Notes under the pieces: generated by a model
Told to the model about the DNA's origin: nothing
What the model saw: only the letters and a program-made list of their open reading frames with translations
The model's database searches: none
Part shown: one piece after another, positions 1-7,195 of the stretch
Layout of the letters: the number at the start of each line of letters is the position of its first letter
Position numbering within the stretch: position 1 is the stretch's first letter
Assembly (NCBI GenBank): GCA_949286815.1
Contig: CASEEB010000170.1
Span: 1 to 9,087, forward strand
Length of the DNA: 9,087 nt
Direction: 5' to 3'
From: an uncultured Eubacteriales bacterium
GTDB taxonomy: Bacteria; Bacillota; Clostridia; Oscillospirales; CAG-272
Position numbers and translations under genes: made by a program

Positions 1-1
1 A

Positions 2-556
2 GCGAAAAGGGTGCGTGTGCACAGACAGGGTCAGTATGAAGTGACCGAAACCTCAAGCTACAATATCGTGCGCACCGGAGATATTCACTTTGAAGATATT
101 ACGTCATCGGCTTTTTCGGAGTCGGACAAAAATATGCTTGAAGGAATTCTGCCTTTTCCGTCAGATTCGCATATTGATTTCTCTATGCCGTATCTTTTGG
201 GCTTTTGCGCCAAAAAAAGAGATATTGAACGTTCACAGCTTTCGGAGGAAGTAAGACAGAGGATGAACCGATATGCCTCGACTTTATTGTCAAACACGGT
301 AGAAGGTTATTCAAGCTTTGCTCCGGACAATTGCAGTGTTAATATTAAACTCAGCCATTGGGAATATACTTTAATGCCGGTTTGGGTGTTGACATATAAA
401 AACAGGAAGGGCAAGATATATACATATGCCATGAACGGATATACCGGAAAAATATACGGTGAACTGCCTTTGAGTTTCGCGAAACTTTCTGTTTTCGGGG
501 GAATTGTCCTGGGAGTATGTACCGCACTGTTTTCGTTTATAGGAGGACTGCTGTGA
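2..556 (+). CDS. C-terminal part of a zinc-ribbon/PriA-like membrane-anchored protein (5' truncated by the window)
   Basis: The frame is open to the left edge, so this is the 3' end of a longer gene. A GTG at 11 is possible, but it has no ribosome binding site that can be seen and is probably internal. Seen: a soluble region, then a conserved-looking stretch near codons 120-155 (MPVWVLTYK, followed by YAMNGYTGKIYGELP), then a hydrophobic C-terminal segment of about 20 residues. Known: this 'PVW-LTYK ... AMNG-TGK--G-LP' tail plus one membrane helix is typical of clostridial proteins often auto-named 'TFIIB-type zinc ribbon' or 'DNA helicase PriA'. Those have an N-terminal zinc ribbon and are not true helicases. 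The zinc ribbon would lie outside the window. The next gene is a TPM-domain protein, a common partner of this family, and its start codon overlaps this stop, which suggests translational coupling. Function is unknown. The family call rests on recalled motif similarity. Confidence 0.7.
   Translation, partial: AKRVRVHRQGQYEVTETSSYNIVRTGDIHFEDITSSAFSESDKNMLEGILPFPSDSHIDFSMPYLLGFCAKKRDIERSQLSEEVRQRMNRYASTLLSNTVEGYSSFAPDNCSVNIKLSHWEYTLMPVWVLTYKNRKGKIYTYAMNGYTGKIYGELPLSFAKLSVFGGIVLGVCTALFSFIGGLL
541..546 (+). promoter_or_regulatory. Ribosome binding site setting the start of the TPM-domain gene
   Basis: AGGAGG lies 9 bases before the ATG at 556 and 6 bases before an in-frame GTG at 553. It sits inside the last codons of the preceding gene. 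It excludes the longer reading (ATG at 517), which would begin upstream of the site. Confidence 0.75.
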
Positions 557-1347
557 TGATAAAAACAAGACCTTGCCGGATTGTCTGCGCGGTATTGATG
601 GCGGCGTTTTTGTCAGTTTTTCTGTGTACGCAGATATATTCGCTTGACGGACATGTGTTTGACCGCGCCGACATTATTTCTCAAAATGACGAGGAAAAGA
701 TTGAAGACGCCATACGGTCGTGCATGAAAGAGTCGGATTTTGATTTTTACGTAGTGACACACTCGTGCAAAATTAACGAGAACTCGTCATACAATCCGGA
801 CATTTATACGGGCGAGGATTTTTTGTACGAAAACGGCCTTTCACTCTCGGACGACATTATAATACTTATTATAACATACGACCACGAGGATGATATTTAT
901 TATTACGATATGTACACATACGGGGATGCTTTCTACGCTGTCAGTCAGGTGGAAGCAAACAGAATACTCGACAGCGACAGCGTTTATTCCGAAATCAAAA
1001 GCGGAAACCTTACAAACGGAAGTATAGCGTTCGTGGAACTTTCAAGCACCGCCGCGACCGGGCATCTACACGCTCCGTGGGGTAAAATTATTCTCATATC
1101 GGGAATTTTGGCGGCAATTATAGCCGTTATTTCCTGCCTTTTCATAATAGGAAAATATAAGATGAAAATAAAGGCGACAAATTATCCGCTCGACAGATTC
1201 TGCAGACTTAATCTTACCGACAAGGCGGATATTTATACGGGTACTTTTGTAACCAGACGCAAGATCTCAACCTCAGGTTCCTCAGGCGGCAGAGGCGGCT
1301 CCCGGTCCCGGTCGGGCGGCGGGAGAGGTCACCGAGGAGGAAGATAA
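556..1347 (+). CDS. TPM-domain protein, secreted and membrane-anchored
   Basis: A 263-residue protein. Seen: a basic N-terminus and hydrophobic run (residues about 1-29) that look like a signal peptide or membrane anchor; an extracytoplasmic domain (about 30-170) opening with a VFDRADIIS motif close to the 'V-D-A-(L/I)S' start of TPM domains; a strong membrane helix at about 178-199; then a short basic cytoplasmic segment and a Gly/Ser/Arg-rich tail (last 30 residues). Known: the TPM_phosphatase (YgcG/PsbP-like) fold occurs in plant TLP18.3/Psb32 and in many bacterial membrane proteins. Phosphatase activity is shown for few, and most bacterial members have no assigned role. The Gly/Ser-rich tail is common in clostridial members, though here it is unusually rich in arginine. 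The start at 556 is chosen for the AGGAGG site. Its A is shared with the previous gene's TGA stop, so the two are probably co-translated. GTG 553 is an alternative start. Confidence 0.78.
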   Translation: MIKTRPCRIVCAVLMAAFLSVFLCTQIYSLDGHVFDRADIISQNDEEKIEDAIRSCMKESDFDFYVVTHSCKINENSSYNPDIYTGEDFLYENGLSLSDDIIILIITYDHEDDIYYYDMYTYGDAFYAVSQVEANRILDSDSVYSEIKSGNLTNGSIAFVELSSTAATGHLHAPWGKIILISGILAAIIAVISCLFIIGKYKMKIKATNYPLDRFCRLNLTDKADIYTGTFVTRRKISTSGSSGGRGGSRSRSGGGRGHRGGR

Positions 1348-1411
1348 TTGCGGCGTTTATAATCAGATTATTTGAAAATAAAACAGTTATAATGTAAAAA
1401 GGAGCCGTAAC

Positions 1412-2725
1412 ATGGTAAAAATAACCGGTGTGGACAACAACAGCCGCGCGCAAAAAGCAGGGATTTCCGCCGGAGACATTCTGATAGACATAAACGGAAG
1501 GGAAATATCGGATGTCCTTGATTATCGGTTTTTTCTGACCGATAAAACAGTTGTCCTGACGCTTCGCCGCAAAGACGGCACGGAATATAAAGCCGAAATT
1601 AAAAAGAAAGAGTACGACGACATCGGTCTTGAATTTGAAACCCCTTTGATGGACAGAAAACATTCATGCGAAAATAAATGCATTTTCTGCTTTATCGACC
1701 AGCTTCCCAAAGGAATGCGGAAGACGCTGTACTTCAAAGACGATGACTCCAGACTGTCGTTTCTGCACGGCAATTTTATTACGCTGACAAATCTTCATGA
1801 AAAAGACATAGACCGGATAATTGAGATGCACATCTCGCCCGTAAACATATCGGTGCATACCACGAACCCCTCGCTGAGAGTCAAAATGATGCACAACAAA
1901 AGAGCGGGCGAGGTTTTGGCGTATATGAAAAAACTTGCCGACAACAATATCAGCCTTTGCGGACAGATTGTTCTCTGCCGGGGAATAAACGACGGAGAAG
2001 AACTTGACTCGACCATGCGGGATTTGTCAGAGCTTTATCCGGCTATGCAGAGCGTATCCATAGTGCCGGCGGGGCTTACCAGATTCAGAGACAATCTCTT
2101 TTTGCTTGAGCCTTATACAAAGGCGGAGGCGATACAGATAATAAAACAGGTAGACAAATTCGCGTCGGGCTGTCTTGAAAAGTACGGAAAACGGATTTTT
2201 TTCTGCGCGGACGAGCTCTATCTTAAAGCCGGACTTCCGATCCCCTCCGAGGAATATTATGAGGATTATTCACAGATTGAAAACGGAGTGGGAATGATAA
2301 GGTCGCTGCTTTCGGAGTTTGACCGAGAAATGAATTTTCTGGATGAATATATAAAGGATTTCAAGGCTCCCAAAAAGGTCTCGATAGCCACCGGCGCGGC
2401 GGCGTTTGAAACAATTAAATCAATGGCTGCAAGACTTGAGGCGACGGTGGACGGGCTTGAAATCAACGTCTACAGAATCATTAATTACTTTTTCGGCGAA
2501 AGCATTACGGTTGCTGGACTGCTCACCGGAAAAGACATTTATGAGCAGCTGAGGGACAGAGACCTCGGAGACCTGCTGCTCTTTCCCGAAAACGCGCTCA
2601 GGTCCGGAGGAGATATTTTTCTGGACGACATGTCTCCCGAACAATTGTCGCAAAAACTCGGAGTAAAAGCTTTGCCGTCTCCGAACAACGGGGGCGGATT
2701 TATAAGAGCGGTCATAACAGGATAA
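1412..2725 (+). CDS. PDZ / radical SAM / DUF512 protein
   Basis: A 437-residue protein of normal length for the DUF512 family. Domains in order: an N-terminal PDZ-like domain (about residues 2-65, with the V--NS-A--AGI--GD-L--ING pattern); a radical SAM iron-sulfur motif CX3CX2C at Cys86, Cys90 and Cys93 followed by FIDQLP; and a C-terminal DUF512 region ending in NNGGGFIRAVITG. Known: the three cysteines bind a 4Fe-4S cluster that cleaves S-adenosylmethionine. The family (also found in cyanobacteria, TIGR03279) is widespread in Clostridia next to der, but its substrate is unknown. AGGAG at 1400-1404 is 7 bases from the ATG and supports the start. The 64-base gap before it holds two TATAAT-like hexamers (1358-1363, 1388-1393), neither with a good -35 partner, so its own promoter is uncertain. 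The position beside der suggests a role in translation or ribosome maturation, but this is inference. Confidence 0.9.
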   Translation: MVKITGVDNNSRAQKAGISAGDILIDINGREISDVLDYRFFLTDKTVVLTLRRKDGTEYKAEIKKKEYDDIGLEFETPLMDRKHSCENKCIFCFIDQLPKGMRKTLYFKDDDSRLSFLHGNFITLTNLHEKDIDRIIEMHISPVNISVHTTNPSLRVKMMHNKRAGEVLAYMKKLADNNISLCGQIVLCRGINDGEELDSTMRDLSELYPAMQSVSIVPAGLTRFRDNLFLLEPYTKAEAIQIIKQVDKFASGCLEKYGKRIFFCADELYLKAGLPIPSEEYYEDYSQIENGVGMIRSLLSEFDREMNFLDEYIKDFKAPKKVSIATGAAAFETIKSMAARLEATVDGLEINVYRIINYFFGESITVAGLLTGKDIYEQLRDRDLGDLLLFPENALRSGGDIFLDDMSPEQLSQKLGVKALPSPNNGGGFIRAVITG

Positions 2726-2805
2726 GGGACTTGCGGTAATCCCGATTTGAAATCTTTGCTTGACCGCGACAAACGAGCAGGATTTTTACAGGAAAGGATA
2801 ATGAA

Positions 2806-4137
2806 ATGTCAAAACCGATAATAGCCATAGTCGGACGTCCTAATGTGGGAAAAAGCACATTATTCAATAAACTGATAGGAGAGAGACGTTCGATAGTAGA
2901 GGATGTTCCGGGGGTCACACGGGACCGGATATACGGAGAGACCGAATGGTGCGGAAAGCGGCTTATTGTCATTGATACCGGAGGTATAGAACCCAAAAGC
3001 GATGATATTATCTTGTCTCAGATGAAAATTCAGGCTCAGATCGCTATTGAGGACGCGGATGTTATAATATTCATGTGCGATATCAGGGCAGGACTCACCG
3101 CGGATGACAGGGAAATTGCGCTGATGCTGAAAAAAAGCGGCAAGCCGGTCGTCATATGTGTAAACAAGTGCGACAGCATCGGTAATCTTCCGCTTGAGTT
3201 TTATGAATTTTACGAACTCGGATTTGACCGCGACCCCGTCGCCGTGTCCTCGGTTCACGGGACGGGCAGCGGAGACCTGCTTGACCAATGTATAGGCGCC
3301 TTGGGAGACTGGGATTATACGGACAACGACGACGATTCGATAAAAGTAGCCGTGATAGGCAAGCCCAACGCGGGAAAATCCTCGATGATAAATAAAATGC
3401 TGGGCGAGCAAAGACTTATTGTCTCGGATATCGCAGGCACCACACGTGACGCGGTCGACAGCCCGCTGAGTAACAGTCACGGAAATTATACTTTGATAGA
3501 TACGGCGGGGCTGCGTCGCCAGTCAAAAATCAACGATAGGATTGAAAAATACAGCGTCCTGAGAGCGCATATGGCGGTAGAGCGGGCAAACGTTTGTATT
3601 CTGATGATTGACGCCGGGAGCGGAATTACCGAACAGGACGAAAAAATCGCCGGAATAGCCCACGAATCGGGAAAAGCTATAATTATCGCCGTAAATAAAT
3701 GGGATACTATTGAAAAGGATAATTCGACAGTCAGCGAATTCACTCAAAAGATCAGAACCGCGCTTTCTTTTATGCCTTACGCCCCCATAATGTTTGTCTC
3801 CGCGAAAACCGGACAGAGAATAGACGATTTGTTTGAAAGAATCAATTATGTATACGGTCAGTCCACTCTCAGAATCTCGACCGGTATGCTCAATGATGTG
3901 TTGGCGGAAGCCACCATGCGCACGCAGCCGCCCAGTGATAAAGGACGCCGGCTCAAAATTTATTACATGACTCAAACAGGAGTGACACCGCCTACTTTTG
4001 TGATTTTCTGCAACAGTGCGGAGCTTTTCCACTTTTCTTACCAAAGATACCTTGAAAACTGCCTGCGGCAGACCTTTGGGTTTGTCGGAACGCCCATTAA
4101 GCTTATAATCAGGGAAAAGGGCGACGAGGGAGTATGA
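2806..4137 (+). CDS. der: Ribosome assembly GTPase Der (EngA)
   Basis: A 443-residue tandem-G-domain GTPase, full length for the family. G domain 1: P-loop GRPNVGKS at 10-17, GVTRDR at 36-41, DTGG at 57-60, NKCD at 120-123. An acidic linker follows at about 168-178. G domain 2: P-loop GKPNAGKS at 185-192, TTRD at 212-215, DTAG at 232-235, NKWD at 297-300. The C-terminal part (about 350-443) is the KH-like domain that contacts rRNA. Known: Der binds GTP in both domains and acts in late 50S subunit assembly; it is essential in most bacteria. All guanine-binding motifs are intact. A purine-rich site (GGAAAGGA, 2791-2798) lies 7 bases before the ATG, so the out-of-frame ATG at 2801 is not used. 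It follows the DUF512 gene by 80 bases and precedes the next gene by only 20, consistent with an operon. Confidence 0.97.
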   Translation: MSKPIIAIVGRPNVGKSTLFNKLIGERRSIVEDVPGVTRDRIYGETEWCGKRLIVIDTGGIEPKSDDIILSQMKIQAQIAIEDADVIIFMCDIRAGLTADDREIALMLKKSGKPVVICVNKCDSIGNLPLEFYEFYELGFDRDPVAVSSVHGTGSGDLLDQCIGALGDWDYTDNDDDSIKVAVIGKPNAGKSSMINKMLGEQRLIVSDIAGTTRDAVDSPLSNSHGNYTLIDTAGLRRQSKINDRIEKYSVLRAHMAVERANVCILMIDAGSGITEQDEKIAGIAHESGKAIIIAVNKWDTIEKDNSTVSEFTQKIRTALSFMPYAPIMFVSAKTGQRIDDLFERINYVYGQSTLRISTGMLNDVLAEATMRTQPPSDKGRRLKIYYMTQTGVTPPTFVIFCNSAELFHFSYQRYLENCLRQTFGFVGTPIKLIIREKGDEGV

Positions 4138-4157
4138 GATTTTTCGGGAGGTAGTAA

Positions 4158-4847
4158 ATGAACAATAATAACCAGGACAATAAGCATCAGAGAAACTTTG
4201 ACGGTATATATAAGGTATGCGCGGTAATGGCGGCAATCGCAATTATTCTTGCCTGCTTCGCCATCGCCAAGGTTGAGGATGTCTTTTTGAAAATTGTCTT
4301 ATTCGGAATTTCCGGCACGCTTTTGTTTTTTTCAATTGTATTTATCGCCGCTGTGGCAGGCGCGAAAAAAATCGCAAGGGGAAATTTCAACTATTTTCTT
4401 TACGACAAAAAAACCAGGCAAAACGCTTCTGTGGAACAGCTTACTTTTTCGGAGACAAGAAAAAGGATACAAAAATATATGGCAATGTTTAAAAAAGGCG
4501 GAAAGCTTTTTCTCGGAGATCTCTTTGATGAAAAAAACAATATTCCGGAAGCTTTTCATCCGTTATTTTGCTATGAGCTGTTATACGAACTGAGCGAGGA
4601 CTGCGAAAATACCGAAAGAGCCAGAACCTTTCTTTCCTTCGGAAAAGAGTGCGCGGACGCCTTTTCCAAAAATCTCGCATACGCGGGAGATACGGAGCTC
4701 TCGCGAAAAATACAGTTTTATTTTGCGGAATACGAAACCGGTCAGAATATTCTTTCGGATTTCTGCCGATATGTTTCAGAGCTAAGACCGCATCTTGAAG
4801 AAAGCGTTGTAAAATACACGAAAGAGCATATAAATGAATTCAGTTGA
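4158..4847 (+). CDS. Unrecognised protein with two N-terminal membrane segments
   Basis: A 229-residue protein I do not recognise. Seen: a polar, Asn-rich N-terminus; two predicted membrane helices at about residues 19-38 and 45-69, joined by a very short loop; then a soluble region of about 160 residues rich in charged, Phe and Tyr residues, likely helical. No catalytic motif, zinc ligand pattern or signal cleavage site stands out. With a short hairpin of two helices and basic residues (AKKIARG) straight after the second, the large domain is probably cytoplasmic. GGGAGG at 4146-4151, 6 bases from the ATG, supports the start. It begins 20 bases after der and is surely co-transcribed with it. 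In many Clostridia der is followed by plsY, an acyltransferase with several membrane helices. This protein does not look like PlsY. Its function is unknown. Confidence 0.8.
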   Translation: MNNNNQDNKHQRNFDGIYKVCAVMAAIAIILACFAIAKVEDVFLKIVLFGISGTLLFFSIVFIAAVAGAKKIARGNFNYFLYDKKTRQNASVEQLTFSETRKRIQKYMAMFKKGGKLFLGDLFDEKNNIPEAFHPLFCYELLYELSEDCENTERARTFLSFGKECADAFSKNLAYAGDTELSRKIQFYFAEYETGQNILSDFCRYVSELRPHLEESVVKYTKEHINEFS

Positions 4848-4888
4848 CTTAAATATCCTTTAAATCGTGAATTCAGGCATGGTATGGA

Positions 4889-4918
4889 TTGAATAAGGAC
4901 TGCTGTTTCCTCATTAAT
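4889..4918 (+). promoter_or_regulatory. Possible sigma-A promoter for obgE
   Basis: In the 130-base gap before obgE, TTGAAT (4889-4894) and ATTAAT (4913-4918) are separated by 18 bases, a loose match to -35/-10 boxes. The gap itself suggests separate initiation, but the match is weak. An alternative TTGACT at 4844-4849 overlaps the previous stop codon and has no good -10. Confidence 0.25.
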
Positions 4919-4965
4919 TCCGCTCAGATCATAATAACGGTGTCATAATGAAGCAACGATGTAGA

Positions 4966-4971
4966 AGGAGG
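4966..4971 (+). promoter_or_regulatory. Ribosome binding site setting the obgE start
   Basis: AGGAGG is 6 bases before the ATG at 4978. It decides for that start over the in-frame upstream ATG at 4948, which would add ten basic residues not typical of Obg. Confidence 0.85.
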
Positions 4972-4977
4972 ATCTTT

Positions 4978-6258
4978 ATGTTTATAGATAATGTTAAAAT
5001 ATATTTAAAAGCGGGAAACGGCGGAAACGGGGCGGTTTCCTTCCGACGTGAGAAATATGTTGCCGCCGGCGGTCCCGACGGAGGGGACGGAGGCAGAGGC
5101 GGGAATATTGTTTTCCGCGTGGATACGGGCGCAAACACTTTGTTGGATTTCCGATACAAGAGAAAATTCGTGGCGGGAAACGGAGGGGACGGCTCCGGGT
5201 CCAAGTTTCACGGGAAATCCGCCGACGACCTGATAGTGCTCGTGCCGCCCGGAACGCTGATAAAAGACCCCGAAAGCGGAAAAATCATACACGATATGTC
5301 CGAGGATGACGGTGCGGATTATATCTGCTGCAAGGGCGGCAGGGGAGGTTGGGGAAACCGGCATTTCGCCACCCCCACACGCCAGATTCCGATGTTCGCC
5401 AAAAACGGGACAAAAGGGCAGGAGAGAGAAGTGCTGCTTGAGTTGAAAATGCTCGCGGATGTCGGTCTTATAGGAATGCCGAGCGTGGGAAAATCCTCGA
5501 TTCTTGCCGCTATATCCTCCGCCAAGCCCAAAATCGCGGATTACCATTTTACGACCCTGTCTCCGAATCTCGGTGTAGTCGATACGGGAAACGGAACCGG
5601 ATTTGTCGCCGCCGATATTCCCGGACTTATTGAGGGAGCCGCGGAAGGAGCGGGACTTGGGCATGAATTTCTGCGTCATGTAGACAGATGCAGACTTTTG
5701 CTGCATGTGGTTGACATATCCTGCCTTGAGGGAAGAAATCCTGTATCAGACATTTTAACAATAAACCGCGAGCTTGAAAAATACAGTCCCGAACTCGCGT
5801 TGCGTCCTCAGATGATAGTGGCAAACAAGGTGGATTCTCTTGACAGGGAATCGGTGGATATAGACGCGTTTGAAAAATTTGTTGACGAAAACGGCTGGGA
5901 GATGATGTATATTTCGGCATATACCGGAGAAAATCTTGAAAATCTGGTTCATCGGGTCTCGGAACGACTCAAGCTGCTCCCACCAATGACAGTCTATCGG
6001 AGTGAATACGACGAATCTGACAGTTATGTAAATTCCGGCAGGGATATTAAGATAACATATCAGAACGGCAAGTACGAAGTGGAGGGTGAATGGCTCTATA
6101 ACCTCATGGGACAAATTAACTTTGACAATTACGAATCGCTGAACTTTTTTCAGAAAGTTCTGGGCAAAAGCGGTGTGTTTGAGGCGCTTGAGGAGAAAGG
6201 CTGTCACGACGGAGACACGGTGTCAATTTACGATTTTGAATTTGACTACGTCAAATGA
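4978..6258 (+). CDS. obgE: Ribosome-associated GTPase ObgE (CgtA)
   Basis: A 426-residue protein with the complete three-domain Obg layout. The Obg fold (about 1-158) begins FIDNVKIYLKAGNGGNGAVS and is packed with Gly-rich repeats (GGPDGGDGGRGG, GGRGGWGN). The G domain (about 159-330) has P-loop GMPSVGKS at 166-173, switch region TTLSPNLG at 192-199, DIPG at 213-216 and NKVD at 283-286. The remainder (about 340-426) is the Obg C-terminal (OCT/DUF1967) domain. Known: Obg binds the 50S subunit and links ribosome assembly to GTP/ppGpp levels; it is essential in most bacteria. Obg is often encoded beside rplU-rpmA, but here it follows der and the two-helix protein, so two ribosome-assembly GTPases share one neighbourhood. 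The 130-base upstream gap may hold a promoter. The Gly-rich N-terminus is encoded by very GC-rich DNA (40 of 60 bases at 5041-5100), which reflects Gly codons and not transfer. Confidence 0.96.
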   Translation: MFIDNVKIYLKAGNGGNGAVSFRREKYVAAGGPDGGDGGRGGNIVFRVDTGANTLLDFRYKRKFVAGNGGDGSGSKFHGKSADDLIVLVPPGTLIKDPESGKIIHDMSEDDGADYICCKGGRGGWGNRHFATPTRQIPMFAKNGTKGQEREVLLELKMLADVGLIGMPSVGKSSILAAISSAKPKIADYHFTTLSPNLGVVDTGNGTGFVAADIPGLIEGAAEGAGLGHEFLRHVDRCRLLLHVVDISCLEGRNPVSDILTINRELEKYSPELALRPQMIVANKVDSLDRESVDIDAFEKFVDENGWEMMYISAYTGENLENLVHRVSERLKLLPPMTVYRSEYDESDSYVNSGRDIKITYQNGKYEVEGEWLYNLMGQINFDNYESLNFFQKVLGKSGVFEALEEKGCHDGDTVSIYDFEFDYVK

Positions 6259-6354
6259 TTATTTTTAAAGGTGGGAAAAAGTTTGCAAATAAATTTCAAA
6301 TACGCCTTTTTTGACTTGCTAAGGGCAACCCGCGCAAAACGCTGATTTGGCATA

Positions 6355-6362
6355 AGAAAGGA
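6355..6362 (+). promoter_or_regulatory. Ribosome binding site bearing on the ppa start
   Basis: AGAAAGGA directly abuts the ATG at 6363, too close for initiation there. It lies 12 bases before the in-frame ATG at 6375, somewhat long but workable. It therefore favours 6375. Confidence 0.5.
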
Positions 6363-6374
6363 ATGATCATAATT

Positions 6375-6929
6375 ATGAACATATGGCACGACATGGCAAA
6401 GGAAGAGATAACCCCCTCGGACTTTTCCGCGGTGATTGAAATTTCAAAGGGCAGCAGATGCAAATATGAGCTTGACAAAAAAACCGGGCTTCTCAGACTT
6501 GACAGAGTGTTGTATACAGCGACACATTACCCGGCAAACTACGGGTTCATTCCACGCACGTATGCCGATGACGGCGACCCGTTGGACGTGCTTGTGCTTT
6601 GTTCGGAAGAAATCATACCTATGACTTTGGTAAGGGTCTATCCCATAGGCGCAATGCGTATGATTGACAGCGGAAAACTCGATGACAAAATAATCGCGGT
6701 GCCTTTTTCGGACCCGACCTACCGAAACATAAGATCTATCGACGAGCTGCCCGCGCATATATTCGACGAAATCATGCATTTCTTTTCGGTATATAAACAG
6801 CTTGAGAACAAACAAACCGCGGTAAAGACGCTTTTCAATTACAATGAAGCCATCGAGATTGTAAAAAGCGCGATAGAAGCCTATGATAAAATGTTTGACG
6901 ATACTTCAGACAACCCGCGCCAGGCTTAA
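6375..6929 (+). CDS. ppa: Inorganic pyrophosphatase, family I
   Basis: A 184-residue soluble cytoplasmic enzyme that hydrolyses pyrophosphate to two phosphates and so drives nucleic acid, protein and cofactor synthesis forward. Seen, numbering from 6375: VIEISKGSRCKYELDK at 20-35, matching the family's substrate-binding 'EIP-G---KYE-D'; YPANYGFI at 52-59; the signature DGDPLD at 66-71 with metal-binding aspartates; further aspartates D98 and D103; and YKQLE, matching the conserved Y-K-(D/x)-LE. Length fits the bacterial single-domain form. Family assignment is by comparison with the remembered E. coli Ppa sequence. It is not family II (DHH) or the membrane pump. An ATG at 6363 would add four residues (MIII), but the ribosome binding site touches it, so 6375 is preferred. 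It follows obgE by 116 bases, and transcription probably ends at the hairpin at 7115-7156. Confidence 0.93.
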   Translation: MNIWHDMAKEEITPSDFSAVIEISKGSRCKYELDKKTGLLRLDRVLYTATHYPANYGFIPRTYADDGDPLDVLVLCSEEIIPMTLVRVYPIGAMRMIDSGKLDDKIIAVPFSDPTYRNIRSIDELPAHIFDEIMHFFSVYKQLENKQTAVKTLFNYNEAIEIVKSAIEAYDKMFDDTSDNPRQA

Positions 6930-7110
6930 AAGGCTTATGGCTTATAAAGTATAGCAAAATTTAAGAAACCCGACCCGTGTAAAAAGACTGAATCAATCCC
7001 CGGCAAAAATTCCTGAAAACTTTCGCTTGGCAAAAAAATCGGTCTATAAGCCAATTGTCGACAATGAAGCATAAGAACAGGCAAAATTAACGGGCCGACA
7101 AACAGATTGC
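6930..7110. other. Non-coding stretch between ppa and its terminator
   Basis: No convincing gene in any frame. It holds an 8-base inverted repeat, GGCTTATA at 6939-6946 and TATAAGCC at 7045-7052, that could close a long, loosely folded 3' region, and a perfect 12-base palindrome ATTGTCGACAAT at 7054-7065. Neither is clearly beyond chance. No tRNA, riboswitch or good promoter can be seen. It is most simply a long 3' untranslated region or the eroded left border of the acquired DNA. Confidence 0.5.
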
Positions 7111-7114
7111 GAGA

Positions 7115-7156
7115 AAAAGCGGACAGGAGCTAACCGGTTCCTGCCCGCTTTTCTCT
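7115..7156 (+). terminator. Intrinsic terminator ending the housekeeping block
   Basis: The hairpin pairs GCGGACAGGA (7119-7128) with TCCTGCCCGC (7139-7148) with one A/C mismatch, closes over a short loop around 7131-7136, and is flanked by AAAA (7115-7118) pairing with TTTT (7149-7152), then CTCT. The + strand reads stem then TTTTCTCT. The minus strand reads stem then TTTTT, so it could act in both directions. It lies about 190 bases after ppa. Confidence 0.8.
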
Positions 7157-7195
7157 ATATTCGGCGGAATGGCAGAACCGTTTTTTCGCGTTTAA

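Noticed and set aside
1359..1371. Inverted repeat ATAATC-A-GATTAT containing a TATAAT box before the DUF512 gene
   Set aside because: The one-base centre cannot form a hairpin loop, no -35 box sits at a proper distance, and such short AT-rich palindromes are common by chance.
2733..2767. Possible hairpin GCGGT/ACCGC and TTGACC box between the DUF512 gene and der
   Set aside because: The stem is only 5 bp with a 25-base loop and no T-run, and the sequence 17 bases after TTGACC (TTTTTA) is a poor -10 box.
5041..5240. GC-rich repeated GGxGG motifs as a nucleotide repeat or CRISPR-like array
   Set aside because: They encode the normal glycine-rich Obg fold. No regular repeat-spacer spacing is present here or elsewhere in the window.
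5005..5706. Long minus-strand open frame of 233 codons inside obgE
   Set aside because: It is a shadow of the Gly-rich obgE coding sequence with no ribosome binding site and no protein features. Other long minus-strand frames at 2860-3480 and 3523-4242 are shadows of der for the same reason.
7054..7065. Perfect 12-bp palindrome ATTGTCGACAAT as an operator
   Set aside because: A palindrome this size is expected about twice by chance in a window this long, and no promoter lies beside it.
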